From positions 1 to 64,000 of the forward strand of contig CAVSND010000017.1 in assembly GCA_963729215.1 (NCBI GenBank): a DNA stretch of 64,000 nt. The letters are read 5' to 3'. How positions within the stretch are numbered: position 1 is the first letter of the stretch; each line of letters starts with the position of its first letter. A program made the translations under genes and the position numbers. The notes beneath the pieces are model-generated. The model worked only from the letters and a program-made list of their open reading frames with translations, was not told where the DNA came from and searched no databases. This DNA comes from CAVQJU01 sp963729215 (GTDB taxonomy: Bacteria > Acidobacteriota > Vicinamibacteria > Vicinamibacterales > CAVVIG01). Of the stretch, positions 54,483-64,000 are shown piece by piece.

Positions 54483-54718
54483 GCGTCGGTCCGTGCGGCT
54501 CTGCTCTGTTTGCTGAGGGTTTCGGGATTGGCGACGCGGTTGGTGCGGGTGAGAACCGGTGCGGTCTTGGACATCCTGTCTCACCGTGTCTCGAGGTCGG
54601 AGACCCGTTCCCGTTTCCCACCGCATCTAAGATGCTGCAGTGTCTGGCCCAGTGAGATCCGAATTAGAGCATCCCACACGTTCAGACGGACATTTCAGTA
54701 GGCACAGCCCGCGCCACC

Positions 54719-56486
54719 TCAGGGCGTCGCGCAGCGATACGAGGATGCCGACGCTTCCGACCCACCGATGTAATTTGGATACGTCGGATACGAACACAGC
54801 GGCAGGCTCTTCTCCCCCGCCGACACCGTGATCGACATGCCCGGCGCCACACCGCGCTCGACCCAGTCGAACAGCAGCGCAAGACGATCCCAGGTGTTCG
54901 GCACCGGCGCGACCGTGAGCGTCTTCCCGTCACCACTCGTGCCGTAGTTCGTCCCGCTCAGGCCGTGGCCGGTCTGCGGCATGACGAAGAAGCGGGCGAA
55001 GCGATCGACCTGCGCCCGGCCCATCTTGTCGAGGACGGACTGGTAGTAATCGAGCTGCGCGCCCGGTGACGCCAGCGTGTCGTTCGTGCCGATCGCGACG
55101 ATCAGCTTTCCGCCGCGGCGCGCGAACGCGCCGAGATCGGGGTTCGTCGAGTCGAGGATCTCCGATAGCGCCCGCCGCCGCTCGTTGAGCGGGCCGCCTT
55201 CGACGTAGTCGAGCGGGTTGGCGTTGACGTCCTTCATCAGGAATCCGGTGACACCGAGCACGCCGAGATGCGAATGCATCGGGGCATCGGCCGCGGCGCC
55301 TTCCTGTCCTCTGAAGCGCGCCGGCAGAATGAGTCCGCTTCCCGACGGGTCGGTATTGGGCATCCACATTCCGAACTCGCGGACGCCGTTCGCAAGCGGC
55401 GTTGCGAACTTGTAGTGCGAGTACACGAGCTCGAGCGTCGAGATCTGGCCGTCGGTGAGGCACGCGCTTGCGCTCTTGTCCGCCGGGTTCGGGTCGACGT
55501 TGTCGGGGCAGCGCTTCGCTGCCCACGGATGCCGGTTGGCCGCGCCCCGGCTGACGTCGAAGATGGCGCGGCACGCCATGTAGTTGTTGATGATCCCGTC
55601 GGCGAGGCCGTCGAGCGCGTCGCACTGGCGCATGAACTCGCCGCGAATCGCGTTGATCTTGGCCGGCGTCACCCAGTTCGCGGCGGGCTTCTCGTGAATG
55701 CGGATGAGCTCAGGGGCCAGCATGAGCGTCGAGAAGTTGACAATCGGCACGTTCGCCGCGACGCCGTCGTAGTCGGCGGGATAGCGCTGCGCCACGGCCA
55801 GGCCTTCGCGCCCGCCCTGCGACGTGCCGATGTAGTAGTTGAAGCGCGGCCGCTCGCCGTACATGCGCGTGACCAGCACCATCGCGGCGTCGTGCGTCTT
55901 CTTCATCTGCGCGTAAGCCGAAGTTGCGGATCGCTTCCTCGTTGAGCGCCCAGTCCTGATCGAGCGGCGTGGCGGGCGGTCCGCCGCGGCGGCCAAACGC
56001 CGGCAGTTGGTGGCCCGAATCGCTGCCGTAGGTGGCGAAGCCGCGCTGCAGCAGCGTCGGGCCAGCCGCGCCGAACTCGCCGCCGGCGACGTTCGGGATG
56101 ATGCCGTTGATGCCGCCGCCGCCAAGCTGCGCGGCCCGGCGATTCCATGACGCCGGCAGGATCACGCGAAAGTTGATCGGCCGCGCCGTTGAGGCGGTGT
56201 CAACCGGCGCGAATACGCCATCGATGCGGCAGTGCGCCGGGACCGTGCCGGTGGCCTCGGTCCACGCAGCCTGAAGCGTGACGCTTCGCACCGGCTCGCC
56301 GATTTTCTCTGGCGCGATCGTCGCCACGAGCGAGGGCGCCGTGCAGTCCGTTTCAGTCACCGTGCGGTTGGCGCTCGTCGCCGGCGCGGCTGTTTGCGGC
56401 GCGCCCGCGAGCACGGCCGGAAGACTGGCCGCCGCTACACACGCCCATGCCAGCACCTGCTTCGCCGATCTCTTTGGAGCTCCCAT
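54719..56486 (-). CDS. Tannase/feruloyl esterase family exported protein, one frameshift
   Basis: About 588 residues. GAGGAGG precedes the ATG at 56486; a hydrophobic signal (LAWACVAAASLPAVLAGAPQ) follows. SLVATIAPEKIGEPVRSVTL, CRIDGVFAP, RVILPASWN and GSDSGHQ lead to YYIGTSQGGREGLAVAQRYP, the nucleophile Ser motif. The lid/calcium region CDALDGLADGIINNYMACR and the late IGTNDTLASPG Asp and MPQTGHGLSG His follow. A shift near 55918 splits the first 190 residues from the rest. Secreted hydrolase of phenolic esters (gallate, ferulate) by family inference. First of the esterase cluster. Confidence 0.88.
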
Positions 56487-56610
56487 GCTCGACCTCCTCA
56501 TCGCAAGTCCGCTTTGCGCCCGCCGTCGATGAGCTCCAGCAGGCCGCTCACGATGGACGATTCCGCCGCAGCCGGGCTGCAACAGCGGCGACAGTACCTA
56601 AATACTCTGG

Positions 56611-57898
56611 CTATCGCCGAAAGATGGACGCATCAATCGCCGCGGCCATCGCCCGGTTTCCGGCATCGTTCGGATGCACGTGATCGCCGGGATCGAAATC
56701 GGGGCGCAATCTGCCCGGGTGCGCCGGATCGCGTACGGCCGCGTCGAAGTCGATGACCGCGTCGTAGGCCTTGCTGGTCCGGATCCATCTGTTCACATCC
56801 TGACGAATCCGCTCGCCGGCGTCGGTATAAGTGTTCACGCCTTCCACCGGCATGATCGTGGCGCCGGCGACCCTGATGCCGTGGCGATGCGCCCGCTCGA
56901 TGATCTGCTGAAATCCCCAGATCAGATCATCCGCGGTCACCGCTTCGCCCGGACCCGCGCCAGGTACGGCCGGAAAGGTGATGTCGTTGATCCCGAGCAG
57001 CACGGTCATCCAGCGCACGCCGGCGTGGCCGAGAACGTCACGATCGAAGCGCGCCAGCGCGCTCACGCCGAACCCCGGCCGCAGCAGGCGATTTCCCGAC
57101 AACCCGACGTTGACGACGCTCCGCGCGCCGGCGGGGCCTCCGGACGCAAGCGTTGCCGCGAGCAGCGACGGCCAGGCGCGATCGGTGTCGGGCGTCACGC
57201 CGACGCCGTCGGTGATCGAGTCCCCGAACGTGACGACCGCGCCGGCCTCGGACGGCGCCAGCACGTCGACGCTCCCGAGCCAGAGATACGCGGTCGTCGT
57301 GGCGTCGGCCTTCAACGCCGCGCTGCCGGTCGCGTCGCCGCCCGTGATGTAGGCCGTATGCATGCCGTCGGGATGGACCGTCGGCAACCCGGTCTTCTCC
57401 GGCAGATACACCGACACGGCGAGATCCGCCAGCGCTGGCACCTCGAGATCGACTGGATCGCTCACCACCATCGTCCCCGGAGGCACGACGGTCGATGGCC
57501 GGCCGCCGAATGTCAGCGTGCGGTCGGAGGCCGGCACGATCGCGGCGCCGTTCGCGCGCAGCGCGACGTGCGCGGCGCCCACTTTCAGCGTCGGCTTCTC
57601 GAGCGCGTTCGCCAGTGACATGCGGACCCGCCTGCCGCCCAGACTCGCGTGCGCAATCATGCGTACCGTTTGATCGTTCAGCGTGGCCGGTACGCGGGCG
57701 GCCGGCGGCGGCTGCACCAGCTCGTGGTTTCCGAACGGCAGACGCGTCGGCGCCAGCGGCTGCGCCGTCGCCCACGTCGTCACCCAGTGCTCGTTGGACG
57801 CCGGCGACGATCCGGTCTGCGCACGCAGCGCCGCCGGTGCGTTCAGCAGCAGCAATGCCAGCACGCGCGGCCATCGCGCGTTTCTGTCTCTCTTTCAT
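56611..57898 (-). CDS. Exported SGNH/GDSL hydrolase
   Basis: About 429 residues. The ATG at 57898 overlaps the TGA of the upstream esterase (ATGA), but one base shift near 57870-57885 is needed to join it to the hydrophobic VLALLLLNAPAALRAQ; a GTG at 57864 is the alternative. WVTTWATAQPL begins the SGNH domain. VVTFGDSITDGVGVTP holds the nucleophile Ser, LSGNRLL the Gly, LLGINDITFP the Asn and GDHVHPNDAGN the Asp-His pair: all four SGNH blocks. About 230 residues of beta-rich sequence precede the GDS block, typical of rhamnogalacturonan acetylesterase-like relatives. Predicted to deacylate plant polysaccharides. Confidence 0.87.
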
Positions 57899-59124
57899 CG
57901 CCACTCCACTCCGCTCGGCCGAGGCCGGAACAGCATCGGCACCGACTCGTGCAGCAGATTCCGCCAGACGCTGAACACATGCCAGCCCGGATAGTCCGCC
58001 CAGCGGGCGTTGATCCCGCGCTCCTGCAGCAGGCGGACGAGCCGCTGTCCCGGCGCGAGCATGCCGGTCTCCTGCTGCCCGCACCCGAGAAACAGCAACT
58101 GGAGGCGCTTCTTCGTTCCCGACGCGTTTGCGAGCAGCTGTGCCCACGGCGCCTGCGTCTCGATGGGCTCGACCGATGGCTGCGGTCCCAGGGATCCGAA
58201 CCCTCCGCTGTACGCCAGCACGTAGCCGAAGAGCTCAGGGTGCCCGAGGCCGATCTCGATGCTCTGGAACCCGCCCATCGACAGGCCGCCGATCGCGCGG
58301 TGCGCGGGATCGGCATAGACGCGGTAGCGCCGGTCCACCAGCGGAATGATCTGCTCGAGCAGATCCCGAGTGAAGAGCGTGAAGTTCAACATCCCGGAAT
58401 CGCCACCGTATGCCGGGACCACCACTGGCGGGCCGACCGACGCGCTCTGGATCGGATGACCGTGCGGCATCACGACGATCATCGGCGGCGCCTTGCCCTC
58501 GGCAATCAGGTTGTCGAGGATGATGTTCGCCCGTCCGTTGGTTACCCAGCCGCTCTGCGTCTCGCCGTTGCCGTGAAGCAGGTAGTAGACAGGGTAGCGG
58601 TCCCTGGACGTGTCGTAGTTCGGCGGCGTGTAGACCCAGAGATACCGGTTCACGCCCATCGCCTTCGACTCGTACAGGACCATGCGCACGTCGCCGTGCG
58701 GCACCGGACGCGCGTCGTAGAACGCCGCGCCGTCGCCGGGCACCTCGACGAAACTCGAGATCGCCGTCCCCGCGGCGCGCGGCATCTGGCTGATGTTCGC
58801 CGGATCGGGCAGATCGACGCCCTCGATGCGGAAGTTGTAGATCCAGATCTCCGGCGGCAGTGGACCAATCGTGATGCTCCAGACGCCCTCCGCGTCCTTC
58901 GTCATCGCCTGCGGTCCCTTCCCCTCCAGGACTTCGCCCACCAGTTCAACGCGCGCAGCATCAGGCGCGCGTAGCCGGAACGTCACACGGCGGTCGCTGT
59001 GCACGTCCGGCGATCGCACCGCCGAGGGCGGGCCCTGCGCACCGGCGGCGGCAACGAGGATGAAGATAACGGCTGCGGAAGTTACAAGGCGAAAACTGGG
59101 CAAGGCGAGGCGATCTGTACTCAA
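57895..59124 (-). CDS. Exported esterase (enterochelin/feruloyl-esterase type)
   Basis: 409 residues. A signal (SAAVIFILVAAAGAQ) is followed by an E-set/CBM48-like domain (RRVTFRLRAPDAARVELVGE, VWSITIGPLPPEIWIYNFRI). The esterase D-like domain contains RYPVYYLLHGNGETQSGWVT, MIVVMPHGHP, YRVYADPAHRAIGGLSMGGF with the nucleophile Ser, and GWHVFSVWRNLLHE with the catalytic His. This two-domain layout is found in bacterial feruloyl esterases and siderophore esterases. It is translationally coupled to the SGNH gene. Extracytoplasmic. Confidence 0.87.
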   Translation of the reverse strand: MSTDRLALPSFRLVTSAAVIFILVAAAGAQGPPSAVRSPDVHSDRRVTFRLRAPDAARVELVGEVLEGKGPQAMTKDAEGVWSITIGPLPPEIWIYNFRIEGVDLPDPANISQMPRAAGTAISSFVEVPGDGAAFYDARPVPHGDVRMVLYESKAMGVNRYLWVYTPPNYDTSRDRYPVYYLLHGNGETQSGWVTNGRANIILDNLIAEGKAPPMIVVMPHGHPIQSASVGPPVVVPAYGGDSGMLNFTLFTRDLLEQIIPLVDRRYRVYADPAHRAIGGLSMGGFQSIEIGLGHPELFGYVLAYSGGFGSLGPQPSVEPIETQAPWAQLLANASGTKKRLQLLFLGCGQQETGMLAPGQRLVRLLQERGINARWADYPGWHVFSVWRNLLHESVPMLFRPRPSGVEWR

Positions 59125-59311
59125 CGAAGGCGCGAGATGTCAACGCGACAGCTTCAACCTGTATTGTCAGGATCGTCGCTACGAGACCCGCACGCGGCCG
59201 ACGGTAGTTCAGCCGGCCGGGATCCGGTCTGGCATTCGAGCCTGCGCAAATTCCAGGCAAAACTCCGGCACGCCACCACCAGCGGTGACGCCCGGGCCAT
59301 AGAATGGGCCG

Positions 59312-60324
59312 ATGACAGCGAAGACGACTCGAACGATTGGCGCTGCCGTGTTCGCCATGGCGGTGTCGGCGCACCCGATGTGGCTGACACGCCCGATCGA
59401 CGCGCAGACGAGGGCCGAGACGGCATGGCGCGCGCGTACGCCGTGGGGCGACCCCGACCTGCATGGCGAGTGGACCACCGAGGGCGAGTACGGCGTGCCG
59501 TTCGAGCGGCCCGCGCAGACGGCACGCGGCAGTTCCTGACCGACGAGGAGTACGCGACAGCGCATGCAGGACATCCGCGTCCGCGACGAGCAGGACCTCG
59601 AGCGGGTGGACGTTCTGTCTGGCCCCGTGCGGGGCGCGGGCGCCCCGATTCCGCACTGGCGCGAATACAACACGACGTCGCGGCGTACCTCGCTCGTGAT
59701 CGATCCGCCGGACGGCCGTCTTCCGCCGCGCACGCCGACGGCCGGGCCGGTTCCCGTGCAGCGATGCGGCAGCCTGCTCGGCGGGGAGCCGTGCGACTCG
59801 TACGACGAGTACGGCCTCGGCGTCCGCTGCATCGTCCACGGCGGAGGCTTTCCGGACGCGATGATCCCGGCGGTCTACAACGCCAATATGCGCATCGCGC
59901 AGACCGCGGGCTACGTCGTCATCACCTACGAGCTGATCCACGACACGCGCATCATCCCAATCGAGACGCCGGCGTCAAAACGTCCGTCGCTGTCGCCGAA
60001 GATCCGCATGTACATGGGCGACGCGCGCGGGCGCTGGGATGGGACCACGCTGGTCGTTGAGACGACCAACCTCAAGGCGGCCAACCGAGGTGCATCGCCG
60101 GGGCTGAAGCTGACGGAGCGGTTCACGCGCACGAGCCGCGATGCGATGCAGTATCAGGTGACCTTTACCATCCCGCGACCTGGACGGCGCCGTGGACGGC
60201 CGCGCTCGACATGAAGTCGCGACCCGACAACGCCGGCGTGTTCGAGTACGCGTGCCACGAAGGCAACCACGGCATGAGCAACATGCTCTCCGCGGCGCGG
60301 GCGCTCGAACGAACCGCCCGATGA
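59312..60324 (+). CDS. Secreted hypothetical protein, 'CHEGNHGMSN' subfamily, three frameshifts
   Basis: Close paralog of 36868-37894. A signal peptide ends RPIDAQ; WGDPDLHGEWTTEGEYGVPF is uninterrupted here, unlike in the other copy. Shifts occur near 59525-59535, near 59555-59565 and near 60172. The remainder reads MQDIRVRDEQDLERVDVLSG, RRTSLVIDPPDGRLPPRTPT, CIVHGGGFPDAMIPAVYNAN, RWDGTTLVVETTNLKAANRG and CHEGNHGMSNMLSAARALER. About 337 residues corrected. Placed among the ester hydrolases, facing away from the esterase gene. Confidence 0.75.
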
Positions 60325-60335
60325 CGACGGCCGCG

Positions 60336-61306
60336 TCAGTGGCCGCTGGCCGTGGCCGGGAACTGCTTGCGCTGCAGCGACCACTGCGCGTCCTGACACA
60401 GCCCGCAGTTCTCACCCACGAACCGTCCGGCGCTCTGCGTGTCGCCACGAAGCTGCCAGTCGAGCCAGCTCACGGCGACCGATGCCGCCGCGCCACCGTT
60501 CGGCTCGAGGAACGTGCCGCCGTGCCCGACGGGAAGGTTCGCCACCGCAACCGGCACGTGCGCGATCCGCGCGAAGTCGTCCATGCCGTTCGGATACGCG
60601 ATGTCCTTGGGCCCGCCGAGGATGTAGATGGTCGGCGTGTGCAGCGTCGTCAGCACGTCCTTGCGGACGTCCATGCCCGGAATCGCGCCGGGGCCGTCGT
60701 TGAGCACGCCGGTGTTGTGCAGCACCATCGTCTTCACGCGCGGGTCCTTCGCCACCTGAAGCGCCTGCAGGCCGCCGCAGCTCCAGCCGGAGTACGCGAC
60801 GAGCGCGGGATCGATGCGGGCGAAGAGCGGACTGCCGGATCGGGCGTTCTCGGCGAGCGCCCAGTCGAGCGCGTCGGTCAGATCCGACGCCTTCGTGCGC
60901 GGCGGCAGGATCTGGCCGGGCTGTGCCGTGGGACGCGGCTCTCGCGGCGGAGCGCCCGGCCCGCTCAGGATGCGGCCGCTCGCGATCACGAGATACCCGT
61001 GCGAGGCGATCTCGAGCAGGTGCAGCCGGCTGCTCGCGCCGTCGTCGGAACATCCGCCGTTGCCCCAGGCCACCACGCCCAGCTTCACGGCGCCAAGCGC
61101 GGCGAGATCTTTCGGGCGGTAGATGACGTGTCCCGGCAAGGATGTGACTTCCTCTTTGATCGCGGGGAAACGCCCGGTGCCCGGCGTGTCGGGCCGATTG
61201 TTGCTCTCGGCGGGCTGCTGTGCGCCCGCAGCAGCGGCGCTGAGACGAACACGAGCGCGGCCAGGAGCGGCCAACACACAACGCGGCGGCTGTCATGACT
61301 GGTCAT
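60336..61306 (-). CDS. Exported alpha/beta hydrolase, one frameshift
   Basis: About 323 residues. The ATG at 61306 opens the signal RRVVCWPLLAALVFVSAPLL; a shift near 61225 joins it to AGAQQPAESNN. VVAWGNGGCSDDG is the oxyanion region, LVAYSGWSCGGLQALQ carries the nucleophile Ser (GWSCGG), and late NLPVGHGGTFLEPNG the His. SWLDWQLRGDTQSAGRF ends the domain. It resembles periplasmic dienelactone-hydrolase-like esterases. Together with its neighbours it suggests an ester-degrading locus. Confidence 0.82.
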
Positions 61307-61336
61307 GCGCGGCAGTATCGCATATGAGAACGGGCG

Positions 61337-62990
61337 ATGAAGATCAAGCTTTCGTCTAAGTTGGCGTGCACGGCGGTGCTGGCATTCGCGGCTGGCGCGG
61401 GCCGCACGGGCCGAGCCGCCGTCGATGCGGCACCTCCTGGCGCGGCGGCCTGTACGGCCCTCGCCACGGCGCAATTCGCGACGGTGACGGCACTGAGCAC
61501 GGCCTATGAGCCAGCATCGACAACACAGCCCGCCCACTGCGTCGTGCGCGGCTCCGCCGCGCCCCGCACCGGCGCGGACGGCAAGCCGTACGAGACGCGC
61601 TTCGAACTGCGTCTGCCGACGATGTGGAGCGGACGGTTTCTGTATCAGGGCGGCGGCGGCAACGACGGCACGGTGGCGCCGGCGGTCGGACGCAACACGG
61701 GATCGTTTCCCGACACAGGCCTCCAGCGAGGCTTCGCCGTCGTCACCACGGATGCCGGTCATCAGGGCGTGACCGCCGACTTCGGTGTCGATCCGGTCGC
61801 GCGTGTGGATCACGCGTACGCGGCGCACGAACGGACCTACACGATCGCCATGGCCATCCAATCGCGCTACTACGGCCGGGCACCCGACCACAAGTACTTC
61901 GTCGGCTGCTCGGGCGGAGGACGCCAGGGCATGATGTTCGCGCAGCGCTACCCCACGGACTTCGACGGCATCGCCATCTGCGCGCCGGCGATGAGCGTGT
62001 CGAGCGGCGCGACGATCGCCGCGGCCTGGGACACGCAGACGTATTTCTCCGCCGCTCCGGCCGATGCGAACGGACAACGGGTGCTCAGCCGCGCGTTCAG
62101 CGACGCCGACCTGGCGCTCGTCGCGCGCGGCATCACGGCGGCGTGCGATGCCGCCGACGGCGCGGCCGACGGGATGGTCCTGCGCCCTGAGGCCTGCCGC
62201 TTCGATCCGAAGACGCTGCTGTGCGCCGGCGCGAAGGACACGAACTGCCTGACGTCCGATCAGGTCGCAGCGCTCGAGCGCGCGTTCGGCGGCCCGCGGA
62301 CCTCGTCGGGGCGCGCGCTGTATGTCGGACAGGCCTGGGATCCCGGCATCGCCGCGCCCGGATGGCGGCAGTGGAAGCTGGGCTCGTCGCAGACCGGCAC
62401 GCCGAACTCGGCGAACACGACGCTGATGGCGGGCGCGCTGGCGTACGAGTTCGTCACGCCGCCCGACCCGGCGTTGGCGATCACGCGGTTCGACTTCGAT
62501 CGCGATCCCGAGCGGATGCAGGCGTTCTCGCAGGTCTACGACACCTACCGCGACGCGACGCTCGCCGGATTCCGCGCGCGCGGCGGCAAGCTGCTGATCT
62601 TCCACGGGACGGCCGATCCGATTTTCTCGGCCCTCGAGTCGATTGACTACTACCAGCGGCTCACGCGCAACAACGGTGGGCCGGACGCCACGGCCCGGTG
62701 GGCCCGCCTGTTCCTGGTGCCCGGCATGAATCACTGCGCCGGAGGTCCCGCGACGGACAGCTTCGACGGCCTCGCCGCCATCGTCGATTGGGTCGAGAAG
62801 GACACCGCCCCGTCTCGCATCGAGGCGTCGGCGCGGCCCGGCACGCTCGTACTTCCCTGGACGGACGCGTCCGCTCTGCGCGTATCCGTCATACGCCCGC
62901 TACGACGGCAACGGAAGCCTGGAGGACGGCGCGACACTTCGCGTGCGTGGCACCATCCGACTGAACGGGAACTTCGGCGATCGCCGTCTT
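61337..62990 (+). CDS. Tannase/feruloyl esterase family exported protein, C-terminal frameshift
   Basis: About 550 residues. N-terminal signal (ACTAVLAFAAGAGR). ACTALATAQFATVTALSTAY, HCVVRGSAAPRTGADGKPYE, TRFELRLPTMWSGRFLYQGG and TDAGHQG are tannase features. KYFVGCSGGGRQGMMFAQRY holds the nucleophile Ser. CDAADGAADGMVLRPEAC is the calcium/lid block, FHGTADPIFSALESIDYYQR the Asp and FLVPGMNHCAGGP the His. After a shift near 62875, AYPSYARYDGNGSLEDGATL and VRGTIRLNGNFGD complete the C-terminus; no stop is visible before the convergent gene, so the end is approximate. Predicted to cleave phenolic esters. Confidence 0.87.
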
Positions 62991-63981
62991 ACTGCATCGA
63001 CAGCCGCTGCGCCTCCGCGCAGTCAGCGGCCATATCGAAATACCGCAGCACAGTCGCCGTGTCGGTCTCGTACGGATGCTTCTCGCCCGCCGTGCGCGGC
63101 AGCTGCGCGAGCCTCGCGCGATCGTACGCGCGGTCGAACTCGGTATGGTTCGTCATCACGACCGTCGCGCCGGCCGCCGCCGCAGCCTTCGCCATCGTCC
63201 GCTGGCTGTCGCGGTAGATGGCGAAGTTCTCCGCCCGTCGCGGGAAATTGAACGCCGTGCCGCCGGCGTACGCGACCACCATCGGGCGTCCCCTGTCCCT
63301 GACCGGGAAGATGTACGACAGCGTACCCGGCGTGTGACCCGGCGTGGCGATCACGTCGACGGTCGTGTCGCCGAGCGTGATCCTCGTGCCTTCGGCTCCG
63401 ACCACAACGTCGCGCTTCGGGACGCCGCCGGGCGCCGACGCGGGGCGCTGGAGCGTCGAATCCCAATCCGCCGCGCCCATCACGATCTTCGCGCGGTAAC
63501 GGCTCTGGAGCAGCGCCGCGCCCTGGTCGTGATCGCCGTGCGCGTGGCTGATCAGCACGTATTTGATACTGCGCGGATCGAGTCCGAGCGTCGTCAGACC
63601 CTCGACGATCTCCGGCTCGACGGCATAGTCGAACAGCGTGTCGATGAGGACGATGCCGTCGTTCGTCGTCAGCGCCCAGGCGGAGTGAATCCTCGTGCCG
63701 ACGAAGTAGAGGTTGTCGAACACTTTATAAGGCTTTGCGTACCAGAGCGCGCGATCAGGCACCGTGCGGGCGGCGGGCGGCGCAGCGCCCCGAGCCGGAG
63801 CGCTCTGGAGATTGTCGGGCGCGACGCAGATGCGGAGGAACGTGCCTGCGTAGTCGAGACCCGCGGCGCGTTTCGCGGCCTTCACGAGGTCATCCGGTGT
63901 GGCCGGGGCAGGCGCCTGGGCGTGCACCGTCAATGCGATCGCCCCGAACACCGCGGCAGCGGCCAGCAGACAGCTTCTCAT
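62989..63981 (-). CDS. Exported B3-like metallo-beta-lactamase-fold protein
   Basis: 330 residues with a signal peptide ending LTVHAQ. YFVGTRIHSAWALTTNDGIV, LIDTLFDYAVEPEI and VLISHAHGDHDQGAALL (complete HxHxDH) are followed by IATPGHTPGTLSYIF and MTNHTEFDRAYDRARL, the pattern of B3-type enzymes. Intact. It overlaps the end of the tannase gene by a couple of bases, tail to tail. It may hydrolyse lactams, lactones or thioesters; beta-lactam resistance is possible but unproven. Confidence 0.85.
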   Translation of the reverse strand: MRSCLLAAAAVFGAIALTVHAQAPAPATPDDLVKAAKRAAGLDYAGTFLRICVAPDNLQSAPARGAAPPAARTVPDRALWYAKPYKVFDNLYFVGTRIHSAWALTTNDGIVLIDTLFDYAVEPEIVEGLTTLGLDPRSIKYVLISHAHGDHDQGAALLQSRYRAKIVMGAADWDSTLQRPASAPGGVPKRDVVVGAEGTRITLGDTTVDVIATPGHTPGTLSYIFPVRDRGRPMVVAYAGGTAFNFPRRAENFAIYRDSQRTMAKAAAAAGATVVMTNHTEFDRAYDRARLAQLPRTAGEKHPYETDTATVLRYFDMAADCAEAQRLSMQ

Positions 63982-64000
63982 CGCAATCTCCCTTCGCGGC

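Noticed and set aside
54347..54655. Frame containing APQAGFEPTSAKAPAGRPAT
   Set aside because: Same class of artefact: antisense of a T-arm and anticodon-like stretch with an inserted hairpin.
61085..62734. 549-residue minus-strand frame over the tannase gene
   Set aside because: Only its last part (signal peptide of the 60336-61306 hydrolase) is real; the rest is antisense to the tannase catalytic blocks.
29267..63981. Interpretation of the four MBL-fold genes as antibiotic-resistance genes
   Set aside because: The metal motifs show the fold only; lactonase, thioesterase and other activities share them, and no resistance context is present.

Overview
The window looks like a 64-kb piece of an Acidobacteriota chromosome, most plausibly a soil Vicinamibacteria-type organism. 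The evidence is family content: a TIGR03435-type secreted protein, an Oar-like TonB receptor with an N-terminal carboxypeptidase-regulatory domain, a DUF1587/1592/1588/1585 cytochrome-like protein paired with a DUF1552 protein and an ankyrin protein, DUF6152 and DUF3617 secreted proteins, an expanded family of 'DGKPDLSGLW' secreted proteins, many Tat or Sec exported enzymes, and high GC. No rRNA, intact tRNA, CRISPR array, phage module or complete insertion sequence is visible. The taxonomy is inference.

Layout. 0-10 kb: a RibD-like reductase, a truncated malonyl-CoA decarboxylase, a badly frameshifted M13 metallopeptidase, a secreted tandem-module protein, several small genes, a TIGR03435 protein, an SDR reductase and a DUF3617 protein. 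10-19 kb: two metallo-beta-lactamase (MBL) fold proteins, an endostatin-like secreted protein, and a tightly packed plus-strand cluster: degenerate MBL, DUF1592-type di-CxxCH protein, DUF1552 protein, exported ankyrin protein, spermidine-synthase-like protein. 19-24 kb: a minus-strand cluster of a beta-propeller protein, a two-CxxCH cytochrome c, a secreted protein and a DUF6152 protein, then HdeD, an F420-reductase-like protein and a GNAT. 24-34 kb: MarR and Lon diverge from a perfect operator-like palindrome; then a stress-type trio of small genes, a methyltransferase, an MBL-VOC fusion, an FRG-domain protein and a winged-helix/TPR membrane regulator. 34-42 kb: secreted paralogs, a mosaic pseudogene stitched from two families found elsewhere in the window, a TonB receptor and its VOC neighbour.

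42-54.5 kb is a less GC-rich, heterogeneous stretch: HxlR/DoxX with operator palindromes, tag, YdeI-like protein, lipoproteins, FKBP isomerase, epoxide-hydrolase-like protein, tandem endostatin-like genes, and the C-terminal remnant of a tyrosine recombinase. It is flanked by a 15-bp repeat that matches a tRNA-like 3' end, so it could be an old integrated island; the evidence is weak. 54.7-64 kb is a cluster of exported ester hydrolases (two tannase/feruloyl-esterase proteins, SGNH hydrolase, esterase, alpha/beta hydrolase) plus a B3-like MBL, suggesting breakdown of plant phenolic or polysaccharide esters outside the cytoplasm.

About twenty genes carry one or more single-base frameshifts with the reading frame resuming immediately and no nonsense mutations. 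This pattern fits uncorrected indels in the assembly better than gene decay. Frameshifted genes are therefore given as full spans with the shift position noted.
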